Of a DNA stretch of 6,839 nucleotides, positions 1 to 6,711 are shown piece after piece. The notes beneath the pieces are model-generated. The model had not been told where the DNA came from. It made no database searches and saw nothing but the letters and a program-made list of their open reading frames with translations. The stretch comes from Bifidobacterium breve (GTDB lineage Bacteria; Actinomycetota; Acidimicrobiia; Acidimicrobiales; Ilumatobacteraceae), in assembly GCA_945869715.1 (NCBI GenBank), contig CAMBPP010000075.1:1-6839 (forward strand), read 5' to 3'. Position 1 is the stretch's first letter. Every line of letters starts with the position of its first letter. Made by a program: the position numbers and the translations under genes.

Positions 1-1341
1 CAAACCGACCGCGGCCCGCGTCCACAAGGTGGTCAGCCAGGCGCGCAACAAGGTGCCGCTCAAGGTTCGCGTTTCGACAACGACCCAGCAAATCGCAATC
101 GCAATCGCAACCGTCGTCGTCGTAAAGGGCGTCGTGACGATGAGGGTCCACAGGGCACCGATCGCTACGAAATTGACGCTGAAGTTTTAGAAGATCCAAT
201 AAGCCAAGAGCCAGTTGCAGTGTCGGGTCACCTCGACTTGCGCGACGAGGGATACGGCTATTTGCGAGTGAACGGCTACTTGCCTACAAGCGGCGATGCA
301 TATATTTCGGTGAAGCAAACACGTCAGTATGGTTTGCGTAAAGGCGACCATGTCACTGGTATGGCACGACCCGCCGCACGTGGTGAAAAGAACCCTGCAA
401 TGCTCGATATCGCTACGTTGAATGGCCAGTCGCCAGACGATGTAAAGAAGCGTCCGCGTTTTGAAGATCTCACCCCGTTGTTCCCCGATTCCAAATTGCG
501 ACTTGAAGACGACAGTGATCCGGGCAACATGACTGCGCGCATTATCGACCTCATTGCACCTATTGGTAAAGGTCAGCGTGGGCTCATTGTGTCTCCGCCA
601 AAAGCGGGTAAGACCACCATCATGAAGACCATCGTGAGCTCAATTGAGAAGAACAACCCCGAGGTCAGCCTCATCGTTCTGCTCATCGATGAACGCCCGG
701 AAGAAGTAACCGATATGAAGCGCACCGTTCGTGGTGAAGTCATTTCCTCTACTTTCGACCGTCCGTCTGAAGAGCACACCATCGTTGCGGAAATGGCAAT
801 TGAAAAAGCCAAGCGCATGGTGGAATCTGGTAAAGACGTTGTAGTTGTTCTCGACGGTATTACGCGTCTCTCGCGTGCATACAACCTTGCTGCTCCGGCA
901 ACAGGTCGTGTGATGTCGGGTGGTATCGATGCGGGTGCTTTGTATCCGCCGAAGAAATTCTTTGGTGCAGCACGCAACGTAGAAGAGGGTGGAAGTCTCA
1001 CCATTCTTGCTACGTGTCTTGTTGAGACCAATAGCCGCATGGACGATGCCATCTTTGAAGAATTCAAAGGAACAGGCAACATGGAATTGCGCCTCGATCG
1101 CCGCCTTGCCGAGCGTCGCGTGTACCCAGCAATCGACGTCGATGCATCAAGCACGCGCCACGAAGAGCTCCTGTTCCCGCCCAAGCAATTGCAGTTGGTG
1201 TGGAAACTACGTCGGGTGCTGTCGGGCCTTGCTGCCGATGGAAATGGGGCTCCAGGGCTCGAACTTCTCATCGACCGCCTCAAATCATTCCGTAATAACG
1301 ACGATTTCTTGTCAGAAATCGCCAAACAACCTTCGATGTAG
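1..1341 (+). CDS. rho: Transcription termination factor Rho, 5' end outside window
   Basis: This is the hexameric RNA-dependent ATPase/helicase that ends transcription at Rho-dependent sites. The frame is open from base 1, so the GTG at 220 is an internal valine and the true start lies upstream. Bases 1-200 encode a disordered Gln/Gly-rich then Asn/Arg-rich tract, as in actinobacterial Rho. The primary RNA-binding OB-fold follows, with the aromatic GYGYLR motif at 250-267. The ATPase core shows the P-loop PPKAGKT (about 595-615), DERPEE with the catalytic Glu (E. coli E211 equivalent) at 691-693, Walker B VVVVLDG ending in Asp 853-855, the Q-loop/FFGAARN region (about 940-980), and the arginine finger (E. 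coli R366 equivalent) in AERRVYP at 1117-1119. The C-terminus (NNDDFL) is complete. All key residues are present, so the gene is probably functional. It leads the rho-rpmE-prfA-prmC cluster. Confidence 0.97.
   Translation, partial: QTDRGPRPQGGQPGAQQGAAQGSRFDNDPANRNRNRNRRRRKGRRDDEGPQGTDRYEIDAEVLEDPISQEPVAVSGHLDLRDEGYGYLRVNGYLPTSGDAYISVKQTRQYGLRKGDHVTGMARPAARGEKNPAMLDIATLNGQSPDDVKKRPRFEDLTPLFPDSKLRLEDDSDPGNMTARIIDLIAPIGKGQRGLIVSPPKAGKTTIMKTIVSSIEKNNPEVSLIVLLIDERPEEVTDMKRTVRGEVISSTFDRPSEEHTIVAEMAIEKAKRMVESGKDVVVVLDGITRLSRAYNLAAPATGRVMSGGIDAGALYPPKKFFGAARNVEEGGSLTILATCLVETNSRMDDAIFEEFKGTGNMELRLDRRLAERRVYPAIDVDASSTRHEELLFPPKQLQLVWKLRRVLSGLAADGNGAPGLELLIDRLKSFRNNDDFLSEIAKQPSM
91..123 (+). repeat. 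In-frame hexamer/triplet repeat in the Rho Arg/Asn tract
   Basis: Three exact copies of AATCGC (91-108) are followed by AACCGT and three further CGT triplets (to 123). In the rho frame this reads (Asn-Arg)x4 and then Arg-Arg-Arg. All units are multiples of three, so copy-number change would keep the frame and only alter the length of the basic, presumably disordered, RNA-binding segment. That such change occurs is inference. Confidence 0.8.
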
Positions 1342-1384
1342 GCCGCTTTTTGCCCGATACACTCAGGTCACTGCTAAGAACTCC

Positions 1385-1388
1385 GGAG
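1385..1388 (+). promoter_or_regulatory. Shine-Dalgarno site of rpmE
   Basis: GGAG lies 4 bases before the rpmE ATG and can be read as GGAGAG. It is the clearest ribosome binding site on the + strand here. It sits in the 51-base rho-rpmE spacer, within the 8-base palindrome CTCCGGAG (1381-1388). Confidence 0.6.
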
Positions 1389-1392
1389 AGCC

Positions 1393-1611
1393 ATGAAGAC
1401 CGACATTCATCCCCAATACGTAGACACCAGCGTCATTTGCTCATGTGGCAATACTTTCACCACACGCAGCACCAAAGGTGGCGACTTCCGCGTTGAATTG
1501 TGCAATGAGTGCCACCCGTACTTCACTGGCAAGCAAAAACTTGTCGACACTGGTGGTCGCGTGGAGCGCTTCAACAAGCGCTACGGCGAGCGCAAGTCCA
1601 AGACCTCCTAA
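1393..1611 (+). CDS. rpmE: 50S ribosomal protein L31, zinc-binding (C+) type
   Basis: This is a small protein of the large ribosomal subunit that sits near the central protuberance and helps bridge the subunits. The 72-residue product begins MKTDIHPQY, the family hallmark. It has four cysteines at residues 16, 18, 37 and 40 (CSCG and CNECHPY), which form the zinc site of type A (C+) L31. The conserved TGKQK and RVERFNKRY segments follow. Length is normal for the family. The ATG start is supported by the GGAG four bases upstream and by the conserved N-terminus. It sits 51 bases after rho and 23 bases before the next gene, in the usual actinobacterial rho-rpmE order. Cysteine-lacking L31 paralogues are the ones typically induced under zinc starvation; this copy is the zinc-containing form and is likely expressed constitutively. 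Confidence 0.97.
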   Translation: MKTDIHPQYVDTSVICSCGNTFTTRSTKGGDFRVELCNECHPYFTGKQKLVDTGGRVERFNKRYGERKSKTS

Positions 1612-1634
1612 TTCGACGTTCTTCGGTTACGCCC

Positions 1635-2663
1635 GTGTCGCTTGACGACTCTCGAAAAGGCCAACTCCTTTCTCTGAAGTTGCGCGTCCTCGTTCGCGAA
1701 CACCTCGGTCACGCCGTTCCTGAATCTGATCTCGAGCCACTCGGCTTTTCGCGTGGCGCTGCAGTAAAGCATGGAACCGAAGTATGGGTGCTGGTCAGCG
1801 ACAACCCGCAACGCGGTTTAGGGCCTGCACTCTTGTGGGCTTTGAAAGAAGGCGCCACTGCATTGCATGTACTCGCTGAAGAAAATACAGGCGTGCTTGC
1901 TCGTCAGGCAGAACACTTTTCTTTTCCCATCACTGTGTGGCAGGTCAACGACCGCGTGTTGTTGCCCGCCATTGCCGTACCACATGTTGAAGCAACGCAA
2001 GCCTTGCCAGAACATTTGGAATTTATTGACCTTATTGCATCAGGCGGTGCGGTTCCTCGTGTTGAACACGGAATTGTCACAGGTGAAGTACTTGGTTTAG
2101 AAGTCTGTCGTGCCGTCACCGATGCATTTACCGGCGAAGTGCGCCTTGAAGTAGGAATGGGCGCACACGACAGGGAAGCATTCGTGTTGTTGCATGGAAA
2201 TAAACCACAACAAGAAGCGCTGTCTGGCGTCGTCGCATCTGTCGCAAAACAACGTCATCACGATGCAGAACCACATCCGTTCAATCGTCTTGCGCCAGAG
2301 CGTATGTTGCGCGCACGCGTAATGAATGAGCCAGGGCTTGTTGGCGCAATGTCGCTCGAACCATGTGACCCACCTTTTGCACGTAGCAATGTGCTCGATG
2401 TGGTGCCCTGTGTTGGCAAAGCGCAGGGTGCCGACGGCAAACAATTCATAGTCGTGTTTACTACTGGGGCAGACCCAGACATTGTTCCTTTTGCACTTGA
2501 TGCGCGCAGTTACAGTGACCCCAATGCAGAACTTGTTATTGCAATGCCCGATACGCACATCACACGTACTAACCGTTTGGCATTAGAAAAAGCTACAAAG
2601 CCTGCACGGTTCCTAGGCATTCCCGCTGCAACCAAGAACTCACAGTTAGCCTCTCCATCATGA
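1635..2663 (+). CDS. Unrecognised protein between rpmE and prfA
   Basis: I do not recognise this family. A 342-residue soluble protein is predicted from the GTG at 1635. The reading frame opens further upstream but would then overlap rpmE heavily, so 1635, 23 bases after rpmE, is the better start; no clear Shine-Dalgarno site precedes it. It has no signal peptide or membrane segment. An N-terminal part (to about residue 115) has alternating hydrophobic strands and helices, including EVWVLVSDNPQRGLGPALLW and ALHVLAEENTGVLARQAEHF. A second part (about 135-300) contains GEVLGLEVCRAV, RLEVGMGAHDREAF and KQFIVVFTTGADPDIVPFAL. The three cysteines (158, 244, 259) are not paired as a metal site. The C-terminal 25 residues look unstructured. 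Its stop codon overlaps the prfA start (ATGA), so the two are probably co-translated. Base composition resembles the neighbours, arguing against recent transfer. A role near translation termination is only a guess from position. Confidence 0.85.
   Translation: MSLDDSRKGQLLSLKLRVLVREHLGHAVPESDLEPLGFSRGAAVKHGTEVWVLVSDNPQRGLGPALLWALKEGATALHVLAEENTGVLARQAEHFSFPITVWQVNDRVLLPAIAVPHVEATQALPEHLEFIDLIASGGAVPRVEHGIVTGEVLGLEVCRAVTDAFTGEVRLEVGMGAHDREAFVLLHGNKPQQEALSGVVASVAKQRHHDAEPHPFNRLAPERMLRARVMNEPGLVGAMSLEPCDPPFARSNVLDVVPCVGKAQGADGKQFIVVFTTGADPDIVPFALDARSYSDPNAELVIAMPDTHITRTNRLALEKATKPARFLGIPAATKNSQLASPS
2660..2663 (+). promoter_or_regulatory. ATGA stop/start overlap coupling the unknown gene to prfA
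   Basis: The TGA stop of the upstream gene (2661-2663) overlaps the first ATG of prfA (2660-2662). A second in-frame ATG follows at 2663. No good Shine-Dalgarno site precedes prfA, so start by terminating ribosomes is the likely mode of initiation. This is inferred from the arrangement. Confidence 0.7.
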
Positions 2664-3724
2664 TGGATCGCCTAGATGGCATAGAGCGCGACTATGCAGA
2701 GCTTGAAGCAAGTCTTGGTGACCCCGACATCGTTGGCGACCAAAACAAACTGCGCGATGCCTCGCGCTTGTATAAACAAATGACTCCCATCGTGCAGTGC
2801 ATTCGCACCATTCGCGAAACACAGGGCAATGCCGAAGCGGCCCGTGAGCTCATGGAGCAAACCGTGGGCGAAGAGCGCGACCTTTTTCGCGAAGAACTTG
2901 ACAGTGCAGAAGCCGAGCTTTTGTCGCTTGAAGCTGAACTCAAAATGCTTTTGTTGCCACGTGATGCAAACGACGGAAAAAATGTCATTGTAGAAATTCG
3001 TGGAGCCGAGGGTGGCGAAGAGGCAAACCTCTTCGCTGCAGATTTGCTCGAGATGTACCGCGCCTATGCGGCAAACCAGGGGTGGAAGTGCGAAACGCTT
3101 TCTCTCGATTTTTCTCCGCTGGGTGGCATCAACCAGGTAGTTATTCTCATGAGTGGCGACCTCACATGGACCTATATGAAATTTGAAGGTGGCCCGCACC
3201 GCGTACAACGTGTGCCTGTTACCGAAAGCCAAGGCCGTGTGCATACTTCGTCGGCAACGGTCACCGTCATGCCAGAAGCAGAAGAGGTCGATGTATTCAT
3301 CGACGAAAAAGATCTCGATATCGATATTTACCGTTCATCGGGCGCAGGTGGCCAGCACGTGAACACCACCGACTCTGCAGTGCGTATTACCCACAGGCCA
3401 ACCGGCGTGGTGGTAGCGATGCAAGATGAACGCAGCCAGTTGCAGAACAAAGCGCGGGCAATGCAAGTGTTGCGTACTCGCATTATGAAACTTCGCCAGG
3501 AAGAACACGACGCCGAAGCCTCTGCGCAACGCAAAGCGCAAACTGGTGGAGGCGGGCGTAGTGAAAAAATTCGTACGTATAACTACAAAGACAACAGGCT
3601 CACTGACCACCGTATTGGGCTTACTTTGTACAAGTTGCAAGACATTTTGAGTGGCAACTTGCTTGAGGTATCGCAGGCTCTTATTAGCGACGAACGATCA
3701 CGGCAGTTGGCCGGAGAAAAATAA
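2660..3724 (+). CDS. prfA: Peptide chain release factor 1 (RF1)
   Basis: RF1 recognises UAA and UAG stop codons in the ribosomal A site and triggers hydrolysis of peptidyl-tRNA. The 354-residue product is normal length (E. coli 360). The N-terminal helical domain (about 1-100) is Glu/Leu-rich. The decoding tripeptide PVT, of the RF1 P-x-T class, is at residues 186-188 in RVQRVPVTESQGR, and this separates it from RF2, which uses SPF. The catalytic GGQ loop is at 230-232 in SSGAGGQHVN; Q232 is the glutamine methylated by PrmC. The C-terminal part has the expected RSEKIRTYN and TDHRIG segments. The start is either of two adjacent ATGs (2660 or 2663), differing by one Met. It overlaps the upstream gene by 4 bases and is followed 18 bases later by prmC, its modifying enzyme. 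Confidence 0.97.
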   Translation: MMDRLDGIERDYAELEASLGDPDIVGDQNKLRDASRLYKQMTPIVQCIRTIRETQGNAEAARELMEQTVGEERDLFREELDSAEAELLSLEAELKMLLLPRDANDGKNVIVEIRGAEGGEEANLFAADLLEMYRAYAANQGWKCETLSLDFSPLGGINQVVILMSGDLTWTYMKFEGGPHRVQRVPVTESQGRVHTSSATVTVMPEAEEVDVFIDEKDLDIDIYRSSGAGGQHVNTTDSAVRITHRPTGVVVAMQDERSQLQNKARAMQVLRTRIMKLRQEEHDAEASAQRKAQTGGGGRSEKIRTYNYKDNRLTDHRIGLTLYKLQDILSGNLLEVSQALISDERSRQLAGEK

Positions 3725-3742
3725 GCCCGTGCTGGGGTGCCC

Positions 3743-4627
3743 ATGAGTAACGATCAGGCAAGTACTTGGCGCGAACTGTGGAGTGAAACTACTGCGCTAT
3801 TGGGCGACGAAAAAGAATCACGTTGGCTATGTGAAGAAGCAAGTGGGCGCAACGGTAGCGAATTTGTTGAGTCGCTGAGCGAACCAGCAACAATGCGAAT
3901 GGGTGTTTCTTTGCAGGCAATGGTAGCGCGTAGGTTGGCTGGCGAGCCAGTGCAATACGTACTTGGTCATTGGCCGTTTCGTCATATTGATTTACTCATT
4001 GACCAGCGTGTGCTCATTCCTCGGCCAGAAACTGAGCAGGTAGTTGAAGCTGCATTGAGGTGTGCTCGTCAGTTGCATAGCGGTGAACACATACTGCGCA
4101 TTGCCGACATTGGCACTGGTAGCGGGGCTATTGGTTTGTCAATGGCAAATGAATTGCCACACGATAATACTGAAGTGTGGCTCAGTGATATTTCATCTGA
4201 TGCGCTTGATATCGCTCGTGCAAATATTGCTGGCATTGGTCGCAATGCACGCAATGTGCGCGTTACCGAAGGCAGTTGGTGTGCAGGTCTTCCAAGCGAG
4301 TTACGCGGTTCCTTTCAGGTCATTGTGTCGAACCCTCCGTATATCGATGAATCTGACCCAATGGTTGAAGACTCGGTGCGTACGTGGGAACCACATATTG
4401 CCCTTTTCTCTCCCAACCAAGGTTTAAGCGACGTATTAGGAATTGCCCTAGAGGCACGTGACTTTCTTGCGCCAGGTGGCTATCTCATTTGTGAGATGGG
4501 TTTTCAACAAGGCGATGTGTTGCGCAGCGAATTTAATCAACTGGGTTATGTGAATGTTGAAGTTCGCCAAGACTTTGCGGGTCTCGACCGCATCGTTATG
4601 GGGCAGTGGGCAACGAGCGTTGAATAA
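3743..4627 (+). CDS. prmC: Release factor glutamine N5-methyltransferase
   Basis: PrmC (HemK) uses S-adenosylmethionine to methylate the GGQ glutamine of release factors, raising termination efficiency. From the ATG at 3743 the product has 294 residues (E. coli 277). The N-terminal helical substrate-binding domain includes the typical RRLAGEPVQYVLG segment, followed by LIPRPETE. The Rossmann fold has the SAM-binding motif DIGTGSG at 122-128 and the substrate-binding NPPY at 197-200. An in-frame GTG at 3737 would add two residues; I prefer the ATG because the weak GGGG at 3734-3737 lies 5 bases before it. It is placed directly after its substrate gene prfA, as in many bacteria. Its last 32 bases overlap the 3' end of the convergent peptidase gene. 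Specificity for RF1 and RF2 is inferred from the family and the linkage. Confidence 0.95.
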   Translation: MSNDQASTWRELWSETTALLGDEKESRWLCEEASGRNGSEFVESLSEPATMRMGVSLQAMVARRLAGEPVQYVLGHWPFRHIDLLIDQRVLIPRPETEQVVEAALRCARQLHSGEHILRIADIGTGSGAIGLSMANELPHDNTEVWLSDISSDALDIARANIAGIGRNARNVRVTEGSWCAGLPSELRGSFQVIVSNPPYIDESDPMVEDSVRTWEPHIALFSPNQGLSDVLGIALEARDFLAPGGYLICEMGFQQGDVLRSEFNQLGYVNVEVRQDFAGLDRIVMGQWATSVE

Positions 4628-6692
4628 ATGAGAGCTGGTGCAATAACAAGTTTTCTGCAACAACTTCTTGTGGTGTCATATGCGTGACACCTGACAGCGC
4701 CAAAACTTCGTGGTCTTTACCTGCAGCAAGTAATGCACTAGATAATTGCAAGGTGTGCGCAGCAACAACGTTGTCGTCGGCAAGACCATGAATGAGAAGT
4801 AGTGGGCGGTCCAATAAATGCGCATCGTTCATGAGCGAAGTGTTCTCATACGGGTCGGCGTCCAGCGCTGGGTTGCCCAAATAACGTTCGGTGTAGTGCG
4901 TGTCATATAAACGCCAATCAGTAACCGGTGCTCCGGCAACTGCACAATGAAAAATATCGGGTCGGCGCAGTACGGCAAGTGCAGCAAGGTAACCACCAAA
5001 GCTCCAGCCACGAATTGCTACGCGAGTTACATCGGCACGTGGTTCTAGTTGTTCGAGTGCTTGTGCTACTTCTACTTGGTCGAGAAGTACTGGCTCGGCG
5101 AGGTCGTGCAACACACTGCGTTCATAAGAACTTCCTTTACCCGGAGTTCCACGACCATCGGCAACAACCACAACAAAGCCTTGGTCGGCGAACCATTGTG
5201 AAGTGGCGTAGGCCAACAGTGAGCCCACCACGCGTTGTGCATGTGGGCCACCGTATGGGTCGAAGAGCACGGGAAGTTTGTGTGTGCCGTTATCGCGGGG
5301 TGTCGCAATGGCAACGGGAATGTTGTTCTTGCCGACAGTATGAAAAGCAACATTGGGTGCAACAAGCATTTCTTCTGAATGTGAGACAACACTGTGCCCG
5401 GTGCTGGTCATAAATTCCGCGCGTGGAGCAGTCATATGCGACACCCGCAACAAGAACGCACTGTCGGTGGCTATGCCAGAAACTGAATGTGGCGTTGGGT
5501 ATTCACTGCTCATGCAGGTGAGGTTGTTGGTGGCAACGTCGTAACGCCACACATCAAGAGTCCATGGTGAGTCAATATGGTTTGATTGAAAGACAATGCT
5601 GTCTCCTACGTGAAGTACAGCACGCACCTGCAGATGCGCAGGTGTAACCAGTGCGCCATCAACGTAGAGACGCCGTGAACCTTCTCTGTCAACCGTGGTC
5701 ACCAGTTGTCCTGTTGAGGTGAGTGCAGGAACGCCGCTCACGAGTTCTACCCATGCATGATCGGTATCAGTAAAAATTTCTGCTGCTTTTGCTGTTGTTG
5801 GCTCAACAGAGAAAATTGCTACAGATTTCTGGTCGCGTGTTTGTACTTGCGCAATAAGGCCAGATGCGTTCCAAGCAACAGAATTGAGATATTCATAAGA
5901 AGAGGGCAGATCTACCACAGTGCTCGTAGCTGTTTCACGGTGAACAATGTGTAGAGTTATCTTGGCATTTGCTGTTCCGGCAGCGGGGTAGCGGTGTTCG
6001 GCAGCCGGCTTTTCTGGGTGTGCTGGGTCGGCAATGAACCAGGTGTTGACGGGCGATTCATCGACGCGGCAAACAGCAAGATGCTCTCCGTCTGGTGACC
6101 ACCAGTAGCCACGTTGCCGACCCATTTCTTCTGCGGCAATGAAGTCGGCCATTCCCCACGAAATGTGAGCAAGTGGGTCGGAGGCTAAAACATTTTCACT
6201 AGCACTATGGGTGCTGTCGGAAATATTTGCAACACATAACGCACCGCTGCGAATATAAGCAACGTGTGTACCTAAAGCATTCAAGCGAGCATCAAAAATA
6301 CCAGGCTCAATGTTCAGTGCGCTGCTGTCACCATTTAATAAATTAATGAGAAAGAGTTGTCCGTTAATAACGGTGACCGCGCGTTCAACTGCTGCATCAC
6401 AAGAATAAGAAACAACTCCACTGGCGCTCTCACGAGCCCGCTCGCGTCGGCGCAACTCCTCTGCAGTGATGTCGCCTTTATTCTCAACAACGGCCAGTGG
6501 GTTGAAAACACATTTTTCTTCACCCGATTGAGTGTTGAGCACCCAGAGCATATTGACCGAGTTGCTGCCCGATTCTGTGCGAGCAAAAACGAGTCGCTGT
6601 GAGCACGGAGACAAAGTGAAACTGCGAGGCTCGCCAAGTGAGAGGCGTTGTGTGCGAGCGTATTGCCGAGGAAAGGTGTCGTTCTGGGTCAC
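4596..6692 (-). CDS. S9-family serine peptidase, dipeptidyl-peptidase IV type
   Basis: This is a prolyl-oligopeptidase clan enzyme, predicted to cleave dipeptides from peptide N-termini, often after proline or alanine. The 698-residue product has an N-terminal beta-propeller region (about 30-440) and a C-terminal alpha/beta-hydrolase domain (about 450-698). The triad is Ser564 in GWSFGGY, Asp639 in HGLADDN and His671 in GVTHMT. Tyr480 in DPYGGPHAQ is the likely oxyanion residue. The Glu188-Glu189 pair in DFIAAEEMG matches the DPP IV motif that binds the substrate's free amino group, which favours DPP IV over prolyl oligopeptidase or acylaminoacyl-peptidase. There is no signal peptide or membrane anchor, so it should be cytoplasmic and serve in peptide turnover. 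The start is GTG at 6692; no other start codon lies nearby upstream in frame. AGGAG (6707-6711) lies 14 bases away, an unusually long spacing. Exact substrate preference is not visible. Confidence 0.93.
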   Translation of the reverse strand: MTQNDTFPRQYARTQRLSLGEPRSFTLSPCSQRLVFARTESGSNSVNMLWVLNTQSGEEKCVFNPLAVVENKGDITAEELRRRERARESASGVVSYSCDAAVERAVTVINGQLFLINLLNGDSSALNIEPGIFDARLNALGTHVAYIRSGALCVANISDSTHSASENVLASDPLAHISWGMADFIAAEEMGRQRGYWWSPDGEHLAVCRVDESPVNTWFIADPAHPEKPAAEHRYPAAGTANAKITLHIVHRETATSTVVDLPSSYEYLNSVAWNASGLIAQVQTRDQKSVAIFSVEPTTAKAAEIFTDTDHAWVELVSGVPALTSTGQLVTTVDREGSRRLYVDGALVTPAHLQVRAVLHVGDSIVFQSNHIDSPWTLDVWRYDVATNNLTCMSSEYPTPHSVSGIATDSAFLLRVSHMTAPRAEFMTSTGHSVVSHSEEMLVAPNVAFHTVGKNNIPVAIATPRDNGTHKLPVLFDPYGGPHAQRVVGSLLAYATSQWFADQGFVVVVADGRGTPGKGSSYERSVLHDLAEPVLLDQVEVAQALEQLEPRADVTRVAIRGWSFGGYLAALAVLRRPDIFHCAVAGAPVTDWRLYDTHYTERYLGNPALDADPYENTSLMNDAHLLDRPLLLIHGLADDNVVAAHTLQLSSALLAAGKDHEVLALSGVTHMTPQEVVAENLLLHQLSFIQRSLPTAP
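4672..4691. other. Inverted repeat, 7-bp stem and 6-base loop
   Basis: GGTGTCA (4672-4678) and TGACACC (4685-4691) are perfect inverted repeats around the 6-base loop TATGCG. It lies 44 bases past the prmC stop, inside the peptidase gene, over the codons for GVTHMT with the catalytic His codon in the loop. No T-run follows on either strand, so it is not a classical intrinsic terminator. It could slow polymerase leaving prmC, or be a by-product of the conserved codons. Confidence 0.4.
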
Positions 6693-6706
6693 AAGTGTGC
6701 TTTTCG

Positions 6707-6711
6707 CTCCT
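6707..6711 (-). promoter_or_regulatory. Probable Shine-Dalgarno site of the S9 peptidase gene
   Basis: AGGAG on the - strand overlaps the TAG stop of the upstream gene (TAGGAG). It is 14 bases from the GTG start at 6692, longer than the usual 5-9. It is the best match available, and the overlap suggests translational coupling. Confidence 0.45.

Noticed and set aside
573..1325. 250-residue frame on the - strand opposite rho
   Set aside because: It is fully antisense to the strongly conserved Rho ATPase core, is Ser/Arg-rich with no family motif, and is a typical mirror of biased codon use.
1358..1363. TACACT as a -10 promoter element for rpmE
   Set aside because: No matching -35 element lies at proper distance, and a single six-base match is expected by chance in this much DNA.
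1381..1388. CTCCGGAG palindrome as an operator or hairpin at rpmE
   Set aside because: Four bases per arm with no loop cannot form a hairpin, and no second copy was seen; the GGAG half is explained as the Shine-Dalgarno site.
989..1396. 135-residue + strand frame overlapping the rho 3' end and rpmE start
   Set aside because: It is a shifted frame inside rho whose composition is not protein-like; the 3' part only spans the short spacer.
2672..3244. 190-residue frame on the - strand opposite prfA
   Set aside because: It lies wholly within conserved prfA, has no recognisable domain and has a Cys/Phe-rich composition unlike the real proteins here.
4928..5413. 161-residue + strand frame opposite the S9 peptidase
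   Set aside because: It is rich in His, Arg and Gln, has no motif and is antisense to the conserved catalytic domain.
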